Shown here piece after piece: positions 56,648 through 64,000 of a stretch of 64,000 nt of DNA. This stretch comes from Williamsia muralis (lineage in GTDB: Bacteria; Actinomycetota; Actinomycetes; Mycobacteriales; Mycobacteriaceae), in the NCBI RefSeq assembly GCF_002735905.1, contig NZ_PEBD01000004.1:186001-250000 (forward strand), read 5' to 3'. Under the pieces are notes generated by a model. The model made no database searches and had not been told where the DNA came from. It was given only the letters and a program-made list of their open reading frames with translations. Numbering within the stretch: position 1 is the stretch's first letter; each line of letters opens with the position of its first letter. The position numbers and the translations under genes were made by a program.

Positions 56648-57337
56648 TTACCGCCTCATCCGGCCGTGAAGAAGGCCATCGGTCAAGATGTTGACACCGT
56701 TGAGCAGCGACTGACCTTTGGCCATGGAGTATTCGGTGTAGAGAATGGTGACCGGTTGTTCGGCAACCCGCCACTGATGATGGTCGATGAGTGCTACGAA
56801 CTCTGACGCGTGGCTCATCCCGTTCATGATCAGGTCGAGTTGTGCGGCCACCGTGGCGTTGAAGACCCGAAGGCCGTTGTGAGCGTCGGTCAAACCCAGT
56901 CGCCGGGTACGCGGGCTGAGAAACACTATGGTGCGCAGGGCCATCCGTTTGACCACCGGGACGCTCTTGCTCCGGTCGTCGGCGAATCGGGTGCCGATGA
57001 CCATGTCCAGGGGCTCGGATCGCAGGCGGTCCAGCATGGCCACCACGTCGTCCACCTGATGTTGGCCATCGGCATCGAAGGTCACAAAATACTTGGCGCC
57101 CGGCTGAGAACGCGCGTACTCCACGCCGGTCTGAATGGCCGCGCCCTGACCGAGATTGACCGGATGTCGCACCAGATGTGCTCCGGCCGCTAGTATTTCG
57201 TCAGCAGAGCCGTCTTTGCTGCCGTCATCGACGCAGACGATGTTCGGGAAGGTTCGTTTTGCCGCGCCGGCCACCGATCGGATGACCGGAGCTTCATTGA
57301 AGACGGGAACGATCAGCCACACATCTGAATTGCCCAC
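56648..57337 (-). CDS. ppgS: Polyprenyl-phosphate glycosyltransferase (PpgS/Rv3631-like)
   Basis: 229-residue GT2 family enzyme of the DPM/GtrB fold. Nucleotide site VPVFNEAPVIRSV, VDDGSKDGS, catalytic TFDADGQHQVDD and the acceptor region NGLRVFNA. No membrane helices of its own; DUF2304 follows it and would give membrane contact. In Mtb Rv3631 puts GalNAc on decaprenyl phosphate for arabinogalactan. GTG 57337. By family and neighbours the assignment is good; the donor sugar is not proven. Confidence 0.87.
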   Translation of the reverse strand: MGNSDVWLIVPVFNEAPVIRSVAGAAKRTFPNIVCVDDGSKDGSADEILAAGAHLVRHPVNLGQGAAIQTGVEYARSQPGAKYFVTFDADGQHQVDDVVAMLDRLRSEPLDMVIGTRFADDRSKSVPVVKRMALRTIVFLSPRTRRLGLTDAHNGLRVFNATVAAQLDLIMNGMSHASEFVALIDHHQWRVAEQPVTILYTEYSMAKGQSLLNGVNILTDGLLHGRMRR

Positions 57338-57437
57338 GGCAGTACCTGGCTCAGTGATCGTTCCACCTCCACGCCCACCTCGACTGCAAACCGGCCGCCT
57401 GGGAGTCTATCGGTTCGCCGCAGCGTATTCTTCCACC

Positions 57438-58313
57438 GTGCTGGTCGATGTCATGTTGCCGTTCTACGGGGACGTCGCCCTCTTCAAGACCGCCGTGCGC
57501 AGCGTCCTGGCCCAAACCCACGGCGACTTCCGCCTGGTGATGGTCGACGACCAATACCCGGACCCCGAACCCGCGCGCTGGCTGCAGGAATTGACGGACC
57601 CCCGGGTGCACTATCTGCGCAACGAGGAGAATCTCGGGGTCAACGGCAACTTCCGACGGTGTGTGGACCTGGTACAGGCGCCCGCGTTCGCCATCATGGG
57701 ATGCGATGACGTGATGGCCCCCGACCACCTGGCGCGAGCGGTCGCCGCACTGGAGAGTCACGACGAGGCAGCGGTGGTGCAGCCCGGGGTCGACGTCATC
57801 GATTCCGCAGGTGAGGTCGTCCGCCCGCTGGGCGATCGGGTCAAGGCCTCGATGGCCCCCACGTCGCCCACCACGCTGAGCGGTGAGTCGATGGCGCAGA
57901 GCCTCTACCGCGGGAACTGGACGTACTTCCCATCACTGGTCTGGCGCACCGAGATCGCGGCGCCCATCGGTTTCCGGTCCGGTCTCGAGGTGGCCCTCGA
58001 CCTGGGGCTGCTCACCGACATCGCCCGCGCGGGCGGATCGATGGTCTTCGACCCCCACGTCACCTTCTACTATCGGCGCCATCAGCAGTCCGTCAGCTCT
58101 GTGCGCGCGGTCGACGGCCGCCGGTTCGAAGAGGAACGCGCCTTCTTCGAGACCGAGGCATCGCGCTGCCGCGAGCGGGGATGGTCCAGAGCCGAACGGG
58201 CGGCTCGACGGCACGTCACCTCGAGGCTCAACGCGGCGACGCTCTTGCCGAGTGCGTTAGTCGGCCGACAGTGGAGCGTCGTCCGGGCGCTGGGCCGGCA
58301 CGTCGTGCGCTGA
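57438..58313 (+). CDS. GT2 family glycosyltransferase
   Basis: 291 residues. GT-A start VDVMLPFYGDVALFKTAVRSVLAQTHGDFRLVMVDDQYPDPEPA with a DDQ motif, then FAIMGCDDVMAPDHL with the metal-binding DxD-like CDDV, and YYRRHQQS in the end region. Resembles rhamnosyl/galactosyl transferases that build cell-wall sugars; acceptor unknown. GTG 57438 fits the N-terminal strand; the frame upstream overlaps ppgS and is rejected. Its 3' end overlaps the flippase gene by 57 bp on the other strand. Confidence 0.83.
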   Translation: MLVDVMLPFYGDVALFKTAVRSVLAQTHGDFRLVMVDDQYPDPEPARWLQELTDPRVHYLRNEENLGVNGNFRRCVDLVQAPAFAIMGCDDVMAPDHLARAVAALESHDEAAVVQPGVDVIDSAGEVVRPLGDRVKASMAPTSPTTLSGESMAQSLYRGNWTYFPSLVWRTEIAAPIGFRSGLEVALDLGLLTDIARAGGSMVFDPHVTFYYRRHQQSVSSVRAVDGRRFEEERAFFETEASRCRERGWSRAERAARRHVTSRLNAATLLPSALVGRQWSVVRALGRHVVR

Positions 58314-59543
58314 TCCGCCGCGCGCTGCCAGCAGGTGCATGGCGATGCCCACCAGCGGTCCGATCATCAAGGCGATCGGGACGCGGACCGTAAGGTCGGC
58401 GGGGATGAACAGCAGTCCCACGCTCACCGCCGTCGCCAGCCACCATCCGATGGCATAGAGCCGATGTCGGCCGGCGGCCAGCGCCATCGCCCCGGTCAGG
58501 GTCAGCATCGCCATCGCCACGGCCCCGGCGGTGAGTGCGGCGACGGCGACTCCCGACAGCTGGTAGTCCGCACCGAAGACGGTCTCGAGGAGCCACGGTC
58601 CGGTCAGCCACGCAGCAAGGATCCCCACCAGGCCGACCGCAAGAACGGCAGCGGCCGGTGACGCCACCGACCGCAGGATGTGATCACGGTTGTCGACGAA
58701 GCGGCTGATCAGGACGCCCTGAAAGCTGTTCAGCGGGACCAGGAGTGGCGCGCGGGTGAGCGTGACCGCGAGGATCACCGCGCCGGCAGACGCGTCGAGG
58801 CCGTCGCTGGAAATCGAGATGAGCACGGGGAACCCCATGACGAGAACAGCGCTGGCCATCGCGGCGGTCATCGCCGTGAGCATGTTGCCCGCCAGCTCAC
58901 CGGACGGGATGTCGCCGCGCGCGCCGAGCGCCCCCCGTGCGCCGGCAAAGACGGCCACGACCACGGCGGTGGAGACCGTGCCCGCGACAGTGATGACCAA
59001 GAAGGCCTGCAGGCCCCAGCCGGCAGCCACCGCGACCACGGTCAGCAGCAGACGGATCAACGCATCGACGACGAGAAGGGCCGAGAAAACGCCCCACCGA
59101 CCCAGCCCGGACAGCACGCCGCCCAGCCCCGCGTAGAGACCGAACGCCGCGACACCTGCCGTCAGCAGCAGCACCGATTCGACGCGGTCCGACTCGAACA
59201 CCACCCCGGCCCAGGCAAGGGAGGTGACGGCGACGAGGGCAGCCAGCGCGACGCCGAAAATCGCGTTCATCGGCATCGGCCGGGCACCGGTGCCGCACCC
59301 TTGTTCGCGCGCGCGCCGAACCGCTCGGGTGGTCTCTTGCAATTGTCCGTTCTGGGTGCCGGTCACCAACCCGTACGCGGCCCAGAAGACGGCGAATGCC
59401 GCGTACCCGTCGGCGCCCAGGGCGCGTGCCGCCAGCAACAGCACAAGGTAACCCGACGCCGCAGCCACCACGGTGGCCACTGCCACCCGGCCTAGGGAAT
59501 CACGAGTACTCGGAGCCACGTCGCTCGTCGGGCCTTCGCTCAT
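58257..59543 (-). CDS. Polysaccharide-flippase-like membrane protein (Rv3630-like)
   Basis: 428 residues with about twelve to fourteen predicted membrane helices, MATE/MVF (Wzx-like) pattern with Ala/Val-rich helices and a charged second loop (TTRAVRRAREQGCG). Likely flips a lipid-linked sugar or polymer. ATG 59543 overlaps the M1 peptidase stop by 1 nt (TGATG). In mycobacteria a similar membrane protein gene is next to the ppgS/Rv3632 pair. Confidence 0.8.
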   Translation of the reverse strand: MSEGPTSDVAPSTRDSLGRVAVATVVAAASGYLVLLLAARALGADGYAAFAVFWAAYGLVTGTQNGQLQETTRAVRRAREQGCGTGARPMPMNAIFGVALAALVAVTSLAWAGVVFESDRVESVLLLTAGVAAFGLYAGLGGVLSGLGRWGVFSALLVVDALIRLLLTVVAVAAGWGLQAFLVITVAGTVSTAVVVAVFAGARGALGARGDIPSGELAGNMLTAMTAAMASAVLVMGFPVLISISSDGLDASAGAVILAVTLTRAPLLVPLNSFQGVLISRFVDNRDHILRSVASPAAAVLAVGLVGILAAWLTGPWLLETVFGADYQLSGVAVAALTAGAVAMAMLTLTGAMALAAGRHRLYAIGWWLATAVSVGLLFIPADLTVRVPIALMIGPLVGIAMHLLAARGGSAHDVPAQRPDDAPLSAD

Positions 59544-60907
59544 CAGGGACCTGGGTAGGGCGGCAGCGCCTTCTGCTCGAGCCACTGGTGCCACAAGTCG
59601 TTCAGCGGCTGTGGGCTGTACCGGGCGGCGAGTCCGGTGAAGTCCTCGGTGCTGACCGAGCTGTAGCGGTACTCGCGGGTCCATTCGCGCAACAGGGCGA
59701 AGAAGTTGTTGTCGCCCAGTGACTTTCGCACCGCGTGAAGGGTGAGTGCGCCCCGCTTGTACACGACGTCGTCGAACATCCGCGCGGGTCCCGGATCACC
59801 GATCGCCAGATCTTGCGCCGACGAGGCGAGACGGTCGTAGTACTTGCGCGACTGCGCTTCGGCCGTGAGCCCGCCCGAGCGTTCCGACCACAACCATTCG
59901 CTGTAACAGGCGAAGCCCTCGTGAAGCCAGATGTCCTTCCACCGCGACAGGGTCAGGGAATTGCCGAACCACTGATGAGCGAGCTCGTGCGCGATGAGAC
60001 GCTCGGAAGAACCCGAGCCATCGCAGTGGTTGGCGCCGAAGATCGACAGACCTTGTGCCTCGATGGGGATCTCGAGTTCGTCGTCGGTGACCACCACGGA
60101 GTACTCGGGAAACGGGTATGGCCCGAACCACTCGATGAACGCCTCCATGATGCGTGCCTGGTTGACGAACTCGGCATCGAAGTCCCTGCGCAGCCTCGGC
60201 GGGATCACAGCATGGATCGGCACCGGCTTGGTCGTCAGGGTCTGTCGCGTGTACTGACCGATCTGGATGGTGGCGAGGTACGACGCCATCGGCTCCACCT
60301 GCTCGTAGACCCAGGTGGTCTGGGCGGCCTTGGTCCGTTTGCGCTGCAGCGACCCGTTTGCCACCGCCATGAACGGGCTGTCGGTGGTGATCGAGATACC
60401 GTATGCCGCTTTGGAGATCGGGTGGTCATCACATGGAAACCACGATGCCGCGCCGTTGGGCTGGCTTGCCACGAGCGAGCCCTCGGTGAGCTCCTCCCAG
60501 CCGACCTCACCCCACCGGCCGCGTATCGGACGCGGATTGCCCGAGTACTTCACCACCACGGTCATCACGCCGCCCGGTGGCAACTCGTCTTCCATCGTGA
60601 CCGTCAATTTGTTGCTGCGGTGACTGAACCGCCGCGCGCGGGTGCCGTTGACCGTCACCCGGTCGACCTTGAGGGCGCCGGAGAGATCCAGCGTGAATCG
60701 GTTCAGTGTGATGATCGTGGTGGCCGTGATGGTCGCGGTCCCGGCAAGCCGGTTGGTTGCCACCCGGTATTCGAGGTCGAGGTCGTAGCGGGACACGCGA
60801 TAACCGAGGTTGCCGTTGGCGGGCAGATACGGATCGATGCCGTCCGAAGGATCGCCGAGAAGCGGTTGACCTGTCCCAGGGGAACGTCGGCCCGCTTTAC
60901 CTGGCAC
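59543..60907 (-). CDS. M1-family zinc metallopeptidase (aminopeptidase-like)
   Basis: 454 residues. Zinc motif HELAHQWFGN with the third ligand E after 18 residues (LHEGFACY), proton donor Tyr in VVYKRGAL. The GAMEN motif appears as IPIEAQG, keeping only the Glu. N-terminal beta domain (YRVSRYDLDLEYRVATNRLAGTAT) is typical. Shorter than ERAP/PepN because the C-terminal domains are absent. GTG 60907 is decided by AGGAGG 4 nt ahead; ATG 60943 is rejected. Substrate peptides unknown. Followed by the flippase gene with a 1-nt overlap. Confidence 0.9.
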   Translation of the reverse strand: MPGKAGRRSPGTGQPLLGDPSDGIDPYLPANGNLGYRVSRYDLDLEYRVATNRLAGTATITATTIITLNRFTLDLSGALKVDRVTVNGTRARRFSHRSNKLTVTMEDELPPGGVMTVVVKYSGNPRPIRGRWGEVGWEELTEGSLVASQPNGAASWFPCDDHPISKAAYGISITTDSPFMAVANGSLQRKRTKAAQTTWVYEQVEPMASYLATIQIGQYTRQTLTTKPVPIHAVIPPRLRRDFDAEFVNQARIMEAFIEWFGPYPFPEYSVVVTDDELEIPIEAQGLSIFGANHCDGSGSSERLIAHELAHQWFGNSLTLSRWKDIWLHEGFACYSEWLWSERSGGLTAEAQSRKYYDRLASSAQDLAIGDPGPARMFDDVVYKRGALTLHAVRKSLGDNNFFALLREWTREYRYSSVSTEDFTGLAARYSPQPLNDLWHQWLEQKALPPYPGP

Positions 60908-60917
60908 TAATCCTCCT
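60905..60917 (-). promoter_or_regulatory. Strong SD deciding the M1 peptidase start
   Basis: On the minus strand AGGAGGATTA directly precedes GTG CCA GGT AAA at 60907. A longer frame starts at ATG 60943 with a weak site. Confidence 0.75.
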
Positions 60918-61041
60918 ATTCGGCCCCACGCTTGGTCTTTCATGACGTTACATGGCTCCTAGGGCGATGGCGCTCTGAGACCCGTGGGGCCGCTTGCCCG
61001 GAAACACACCGATGTGCCAAACGACCTGAAGGATGGAAGTC

Positions 61042-61488
61042 ATGGGTATCACGAGGAATCTCGCATCGTTTGTCGCCCGAGTGATTCTCGGCATCATCTT
61101 CATCTTCCACGGCTGGCAGAAGCTGAACAAAGACGGGATCGACGCCACCGAGGCGTACTTCAAGTCGTTGGACATCCCTCTGCCTGCGGCCGCTGCGTGG
61201 TACTCGGCGCTGGTCGAGTTCGGTGGTGGAATCCTGCTCATCCTCGGAGTTCTCACTCCGCTGGTGTCCTTGCTGCTGATCGCCGACATGATCGGGGCGA
61301 TCTTCTACGCGCACATCGACAACGGATTCTGGAACGCCGATCAGGGCTACGAACTGCCGTTGGCGCTCATCGCAGGCCTCATCGCCGTCGGCTTTGCCGA
61401 CACCGGCCGGATCGGCGGCGACGGATACCTGATGAATCGCCGGCGCCGCCGCCGCGACCTCAATCGCGACCGCGACGTCGCGTATTGA
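61042..61488 (+). CDS. DoxX-family membrane protein
   Basis: 148 residues with four membrane helices (about 7-27, 48-70, 73-93 and 107-124): FVARVILGIIFIFHGWQKL and LVEFGGGILLILGVLTPLVSLLLIADMIGAIF are typical of DoxX/MauE-like proteins, which take part in redox and thiol stress with partner enzymes in mycobacteria. ATG 61042 is preferred (AAGG 9 nt ahead); ATG 61033 is 3 codons upstream. The C-terminus is a basic tail (RRRRRRDLNRDRD). Confidence 0.83.
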   Translation: MGITRNLASFVARVILGIIFIFHGWQKLNKDGIDATEAYFKSLDIPLPAAAAWYSALVEFGGGILLILGVLTPLVSLLLIADMIGAIFYAHIDNGFWNADQGYELPLALIAGLIAVGFADTGRIGGDGYLMNRRRRRRDLNRDRDVAY

Positions 61489-61526
61489 CAACCGGCCCGT
61501 CACACTCCCGCACTGATTCCGGGCCC

Positions 61527-64000
61527 TCAATTCCAGGGCGCGATCGGATTGCCTTGCCAGCGGGTCGAATCGGGCACCACGTCGCCACGCATCACCAGCG
61601 ACGCCGGGCCGACGGTCGCCCCGTCGCCGAGACCTGAGGCAGGCAGCGCGACGCAGTGCGGTCCCAGGGTGGCCCCGGCGCCCAGGACGACTTCGTCCAT
61701 GGCCATCACCCGATCGTGGAACAGATGGGTCTGCACCACACAGCCCCGCGCGACGGTGGCGCCGTCACCGAGGCGAACCAGGTCGGCCTCGGGTAGCCAG
61801 TACGTTTCGCACCAGACGCCCTTACCGATGTGGGCGCCGAGCATTCTCAGCCACAGGTTGAGGATGGGTGTTCCGGTGGCGGCGTTGGCGAACCACGGGG
61901 CCGCGACGGTCTCGACGAACGCGTCCGACAACTCGTTGCGCCAGACGAACGAGCTCCACAGCGGGTACTCGGTGGCCCGGATACGTCCCACCACAGCCCA
62001 TTTGGCGGCGGCCGCGATGCAGCAGGCGGCGGCTCCGGCCACCAACAGCACCAGCCCGCTGACGGCTGCCGCAACGTAGATGTTCGATTCCTGCGAGATG
62101 TACTGCAGGCCGATCAGCACGAACAACCCCAGGCCGAAGGTGATCATCACCGGGATCAGACGCAGCGTCTCCACCGAAGCGCGGGCCACCTTCAACTTCA
62201 TGGGCGGATCGAAGGTCCGCGAGGTGTCCGATTGTGCGGCCGCCCGGCGCAGACGTACCGGTGGGCTGCCGAGCCAGCTCGACCCCGACTTGGCCTTGCT
62301 CGGGGTGGCCGAGAGCACCGCCACCAAAGAGTTCTTCGGGACTTTGCGCCCCGGCCCGGTCATGCCGGAGTTGCCGAGGAAGGCGCGCTTGCCCACCTTG
62401 GCCTCATCGATGTGCATCCATCCGCCGCCCAGTTCGTACGAGGCGACCATGGTGTCGTCGGCGAGGAACGCCCCGTCACCGACCGTGGTGAACTTCGGGA
62501 TCACCAGTGCGGTCGAGATCTCTGTGCCCTTGCCGATGTCGGCGCCGAGCAACCGGAACCACCACGGTGTCAGCAGTGAGGCGTACAGCGGGAACAGGAA
62601 GGTGCGGGCAGAGTCCATCAGGCGTTCGGTGGCCCACACCTGCCAGCCGGTCCGCGACCGCACCGGGTGATAGCCCTCGCGCATCCCGAGGGACAGCAGG
62701 CGCACCAGCACCACCGTGATGAACGCGAAGACCAGCAGGCTCACCATGGTCGCGGCCGGCAGGAGCGCGAGCGCGCGCAATGCCACCGATTGCAGCCGGT
62801 CCGCGCTGCCGGCCCACGCGCCGATGACGGCGAGCCCGGCACACAGGGAGATGAGCGGGACGCCGGCCAGCGCGATGGACGACAGACCGAAGATCGGCAC
62901 CCAATAGCTGCGCCGTGGCGGTCGGTGGTGGGGCCAGGGGCGCTGGGCCTTACCGGTTTTCACCGCGGGTGACCCGGCCCAGTGCTGGCCGCCCTTGACC
63001 CGGCCCATCACCGCCGACCCGGGTGCGATCTCGGCGTTGGCCCCGATGGTGGTGCCGGGCAACAAGGTCGAGCGCGATCCCACGCTTGCGCCGGCACCGA
63101 TCTCGATGTCGCCGATGTGGACCACGTCGCCGTCGATCCACCAGCCGGCCAGATCCACCTCAGGCTCGACAGAGCAGCCGTCGCCGAGGGTGATCAGGCC
63201 GGTGACCGGTGGGAGCGTGTGCATGTCCACGCCGTGGCCGATCTGAGCGCCCAGCGATCGGGCGAAGTAGATCATCCAGGGGGCACCGGCGAGGTTGGCT
63301 GCGCCGCTGGCCTCGGTGAGCCGCTCGGCGATCCACAACCTCAGGTGCACCGACCCGCCGCGCGGATGATCACCCGGCGCCACCCCGGCGAGCAGCATGC
63401 GGATCCCGCCCGCGGCGATGGCCATCCGGCCCAGCGGGGTGATGAAGACGATGAACGCCGCCAACACCACCCACCAGTTCACCGGATGGATCCACGGTGC
63501 GTCGGTGAACCAATCGAGCACGTTGTTGATCACCGCGAGCCAGGTGACCCACTGCAGACCCGTGAGAGTTGTCAGCGGCACCGACAACGCCACTTGCGCA
63601 AGACCGGTCCGGCGGGGAGTGAGACGAACGATGCGTTTCTCGGTCACCGCTCCGGGATTGATGTCGTCGAGCATCTGCGCCAACGAGCCGAGCCGCGGAT
63701 GGTCGTAGAGATCGGCGACCGTCACCGTCGGGAAACGTTCGCGCAGCGCGGTGACCAACTGTGCCGCCGCCAGCGAACCGCCTCCCTCGGAGAAGAAGTC
63801 GGTCTCGGCGTCGGTGATCGACACCCCGAGTACCGCGGTCCAGCGCTCGGCCACCCATGCCTCGGTGGAGTTCAGGTCGCCGGGCGTCTGGTCGTCGCCG
63901 GATGACGGCAGGGGCCAGGGGAGTGCGTTCCGGTCGACCTTGCCCGACGTGCGGGTCGGCAGTTCGTCCACCAGGACGAGCCGGGGGATCAGCGCGGCGG
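61527..64000 (-). CDS. Pls/PosA-type NRPS (A-PCP-membrane acyltransferase modules), 3' part
   Basis: The 5' part lies beyond the right edge; 823 residues are visible. They open with the end of an adenylation domain (A10 motif PTRTSGKVDR with catalytic Lys), a PCP domain with phosphopantetheine Ser in EGGGSLAAA (about residue 75), then a long C-terminal region with roughly six membrane helices and three separated left-handed hexapeptide-repeat blocks (for example IGDIEIGAGASVGS, VGDGAFLADDTM and LGDGATVARGCVV). This is the terminal domain of Pls (epsilon-poly-lysine synthetase) and PosA-type enzymes. There is no condensation or thioesterase domain. Product unknown; the A-domain specificity code is outside the window. 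Confidence 0.9.
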   Translation of the reverse strand, partial: AALIPRLVLVDELPTRTSGKVDRNALPWPLPSSGDDQTPGDLNSTEAWVAERWTAVLGVSITDAETDFFSEGGGSLAAAQLVTALRERFPTVTVADLYDHPRLGSLAQMLDDINPGAVTEKRIVRLTPRRTGLAQVALSVPLTTLTGLQWVTWLAVINNVLDWFTDAPWIHPVNWWVVLAAFIVFITPLGRMAIAAGGIRMLLAGVAPGDHPRGGSVHLRLWIAERLTEASGAANLAGAPWMIYFARSLGAQIGHGVDMHTLPPVTGLITLGDGCSVEPEVDLAGWWIDGDVVHIGDIEIGAGASVGSRSTLLPGTTIGANAEIAPGSAVMGRVKGGQHWAGSPAVKTGKAQRPWPHHRPPRRSYWVPIFGLSSIALAGVPLISLCAGLAVIGAWAGSADRLQSVALRALALLPAATMVSLLVFAFITVVLVRLLSLGMREGYHPVRSRTGWQVWATERLMDSARTFLFPLYASLLTPWWFRLLGADIGKGTEISTALVIPKFTTVGDGAFLADDTMVASYELGGGWMHIDEAKVGKRAFLGNSGMTGPGRKVPKNSLVAVLSATPSKAKSGSSWLGSPPVRLRRAAAQSDTSRTFDPPMKLKVARASVETLRLIPVMITFGLGLFVLIGLQYISQESNIYVAAAVSGLVLLVAGAAACCIAAAAKWAVVGRIRATEYPLWSSFVWRNELSDAFVETVAAPWFANAATGTPILNLWLRMLGAHIGKGVWCETYWLPEADLVRLGDGATVARGCVVQTHLFHDRVMAMDEVVLGAGATLGPHCVALPASGLGDGATVGPASLVMRGDVVPDSTRWQGNPIAPWN

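Overview
The window is high-GC actinobacterial DNA whose gene order matches the mycobacterial stretch running from Rv3682 to Rv3644 (ponA2, whiB4, paired Get3-like ATPases, ridA, MBL hydrolase, crp, nth, tlpA, Nudix, marP, ephE, acs, HAD, 6C RNA, tad genes, helicase, cspA, topA, cyclase, holB), then genes like Rv3630-Rv3634 (flippase, glycosyltransferase, DUF2304, galE) and an rml cluster. Together with mycolata genes such as whiB4 and marP, this suggests Mycobacteriales, most likely Gordonia or a close relative. The genus is an inference from synteny and was not tested by a search.

Layout. 1-13.9 kb: cell envelope, redox and core genes (partial class A PBP with PASTA, WhiB4, BagA/BagB-type ATPases, RidA, HypB, MBL hydrolase, Crp/GlxR, Nth, TlpA, Nudix, MarP, EphE-like). 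14-18.4 kb: SRPBCC protein, acetyl-CoA synthetase, a LuxR-type regulator and a degenerate Fic protein. 18.4-24.8 kb: HAD phosphatase, 6C small RNA and a seven-gene Tad/Flp pilus operon with 4-nt overlaps at most junctions. 24.8-37.1 kb: Q-rich membrane protein, MrfA/SftH-type helicase, CspA, TopA, membrane adenylate cyclase, HolB, a MarR/phosphotransferase divergent pair and tRNA-Thr(CGU). 37.2-44.5 kb: PIG-L deacetylase, TetR, an Fe-S (6-4) photolyase, and a sulfotransferase-cysD-cysNC operon. 44.6-51.1 kb: acetyltransferase, polytopic DUF6541-like protein with GalE, then rmlB/rmlA-rmlC. 51.1-56.3 kb: a Dpp/Nik-type ABC importer divergent from a His-rich ArsR metal sensor. 56.3-64 kb: DUF2304 and PpgS-like glycosyltransferase pair, second glycosyltransferase, flippase-like exporter, M1 peptidase, DoxX, and the 3' part of a Pls/PosA-type single-module NRPS.

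How the genes connect. Crp at 7.7-8.4 kb plausibly acts on Crp-like boxes seen in front of whiB4 and acs, and a cAMP-producing cyclase lies in the same window. CysDNC makes PAPS, the donor for the sulfotransferase translated just ahead of it. RmlABC, GalE, PpgS/DUF2304, the flippase and the glycosyltransferases all serve cell-wall polysaccharide assembly (arabinogalactan linker and decoration).

Most unusual items: two oppositely oriented arrays of a 42-bp repeat between galE and rmlB; two other short tandem arrays after genes; a Fic fold lacking its catalytic His; an asymmetric Get3-like ATPase pair; the NRPS with three hexapeptide-repeat membrane modules; a perfect 20-bp operator-like palindrome between the ABC importer and its ArsR neighbour.
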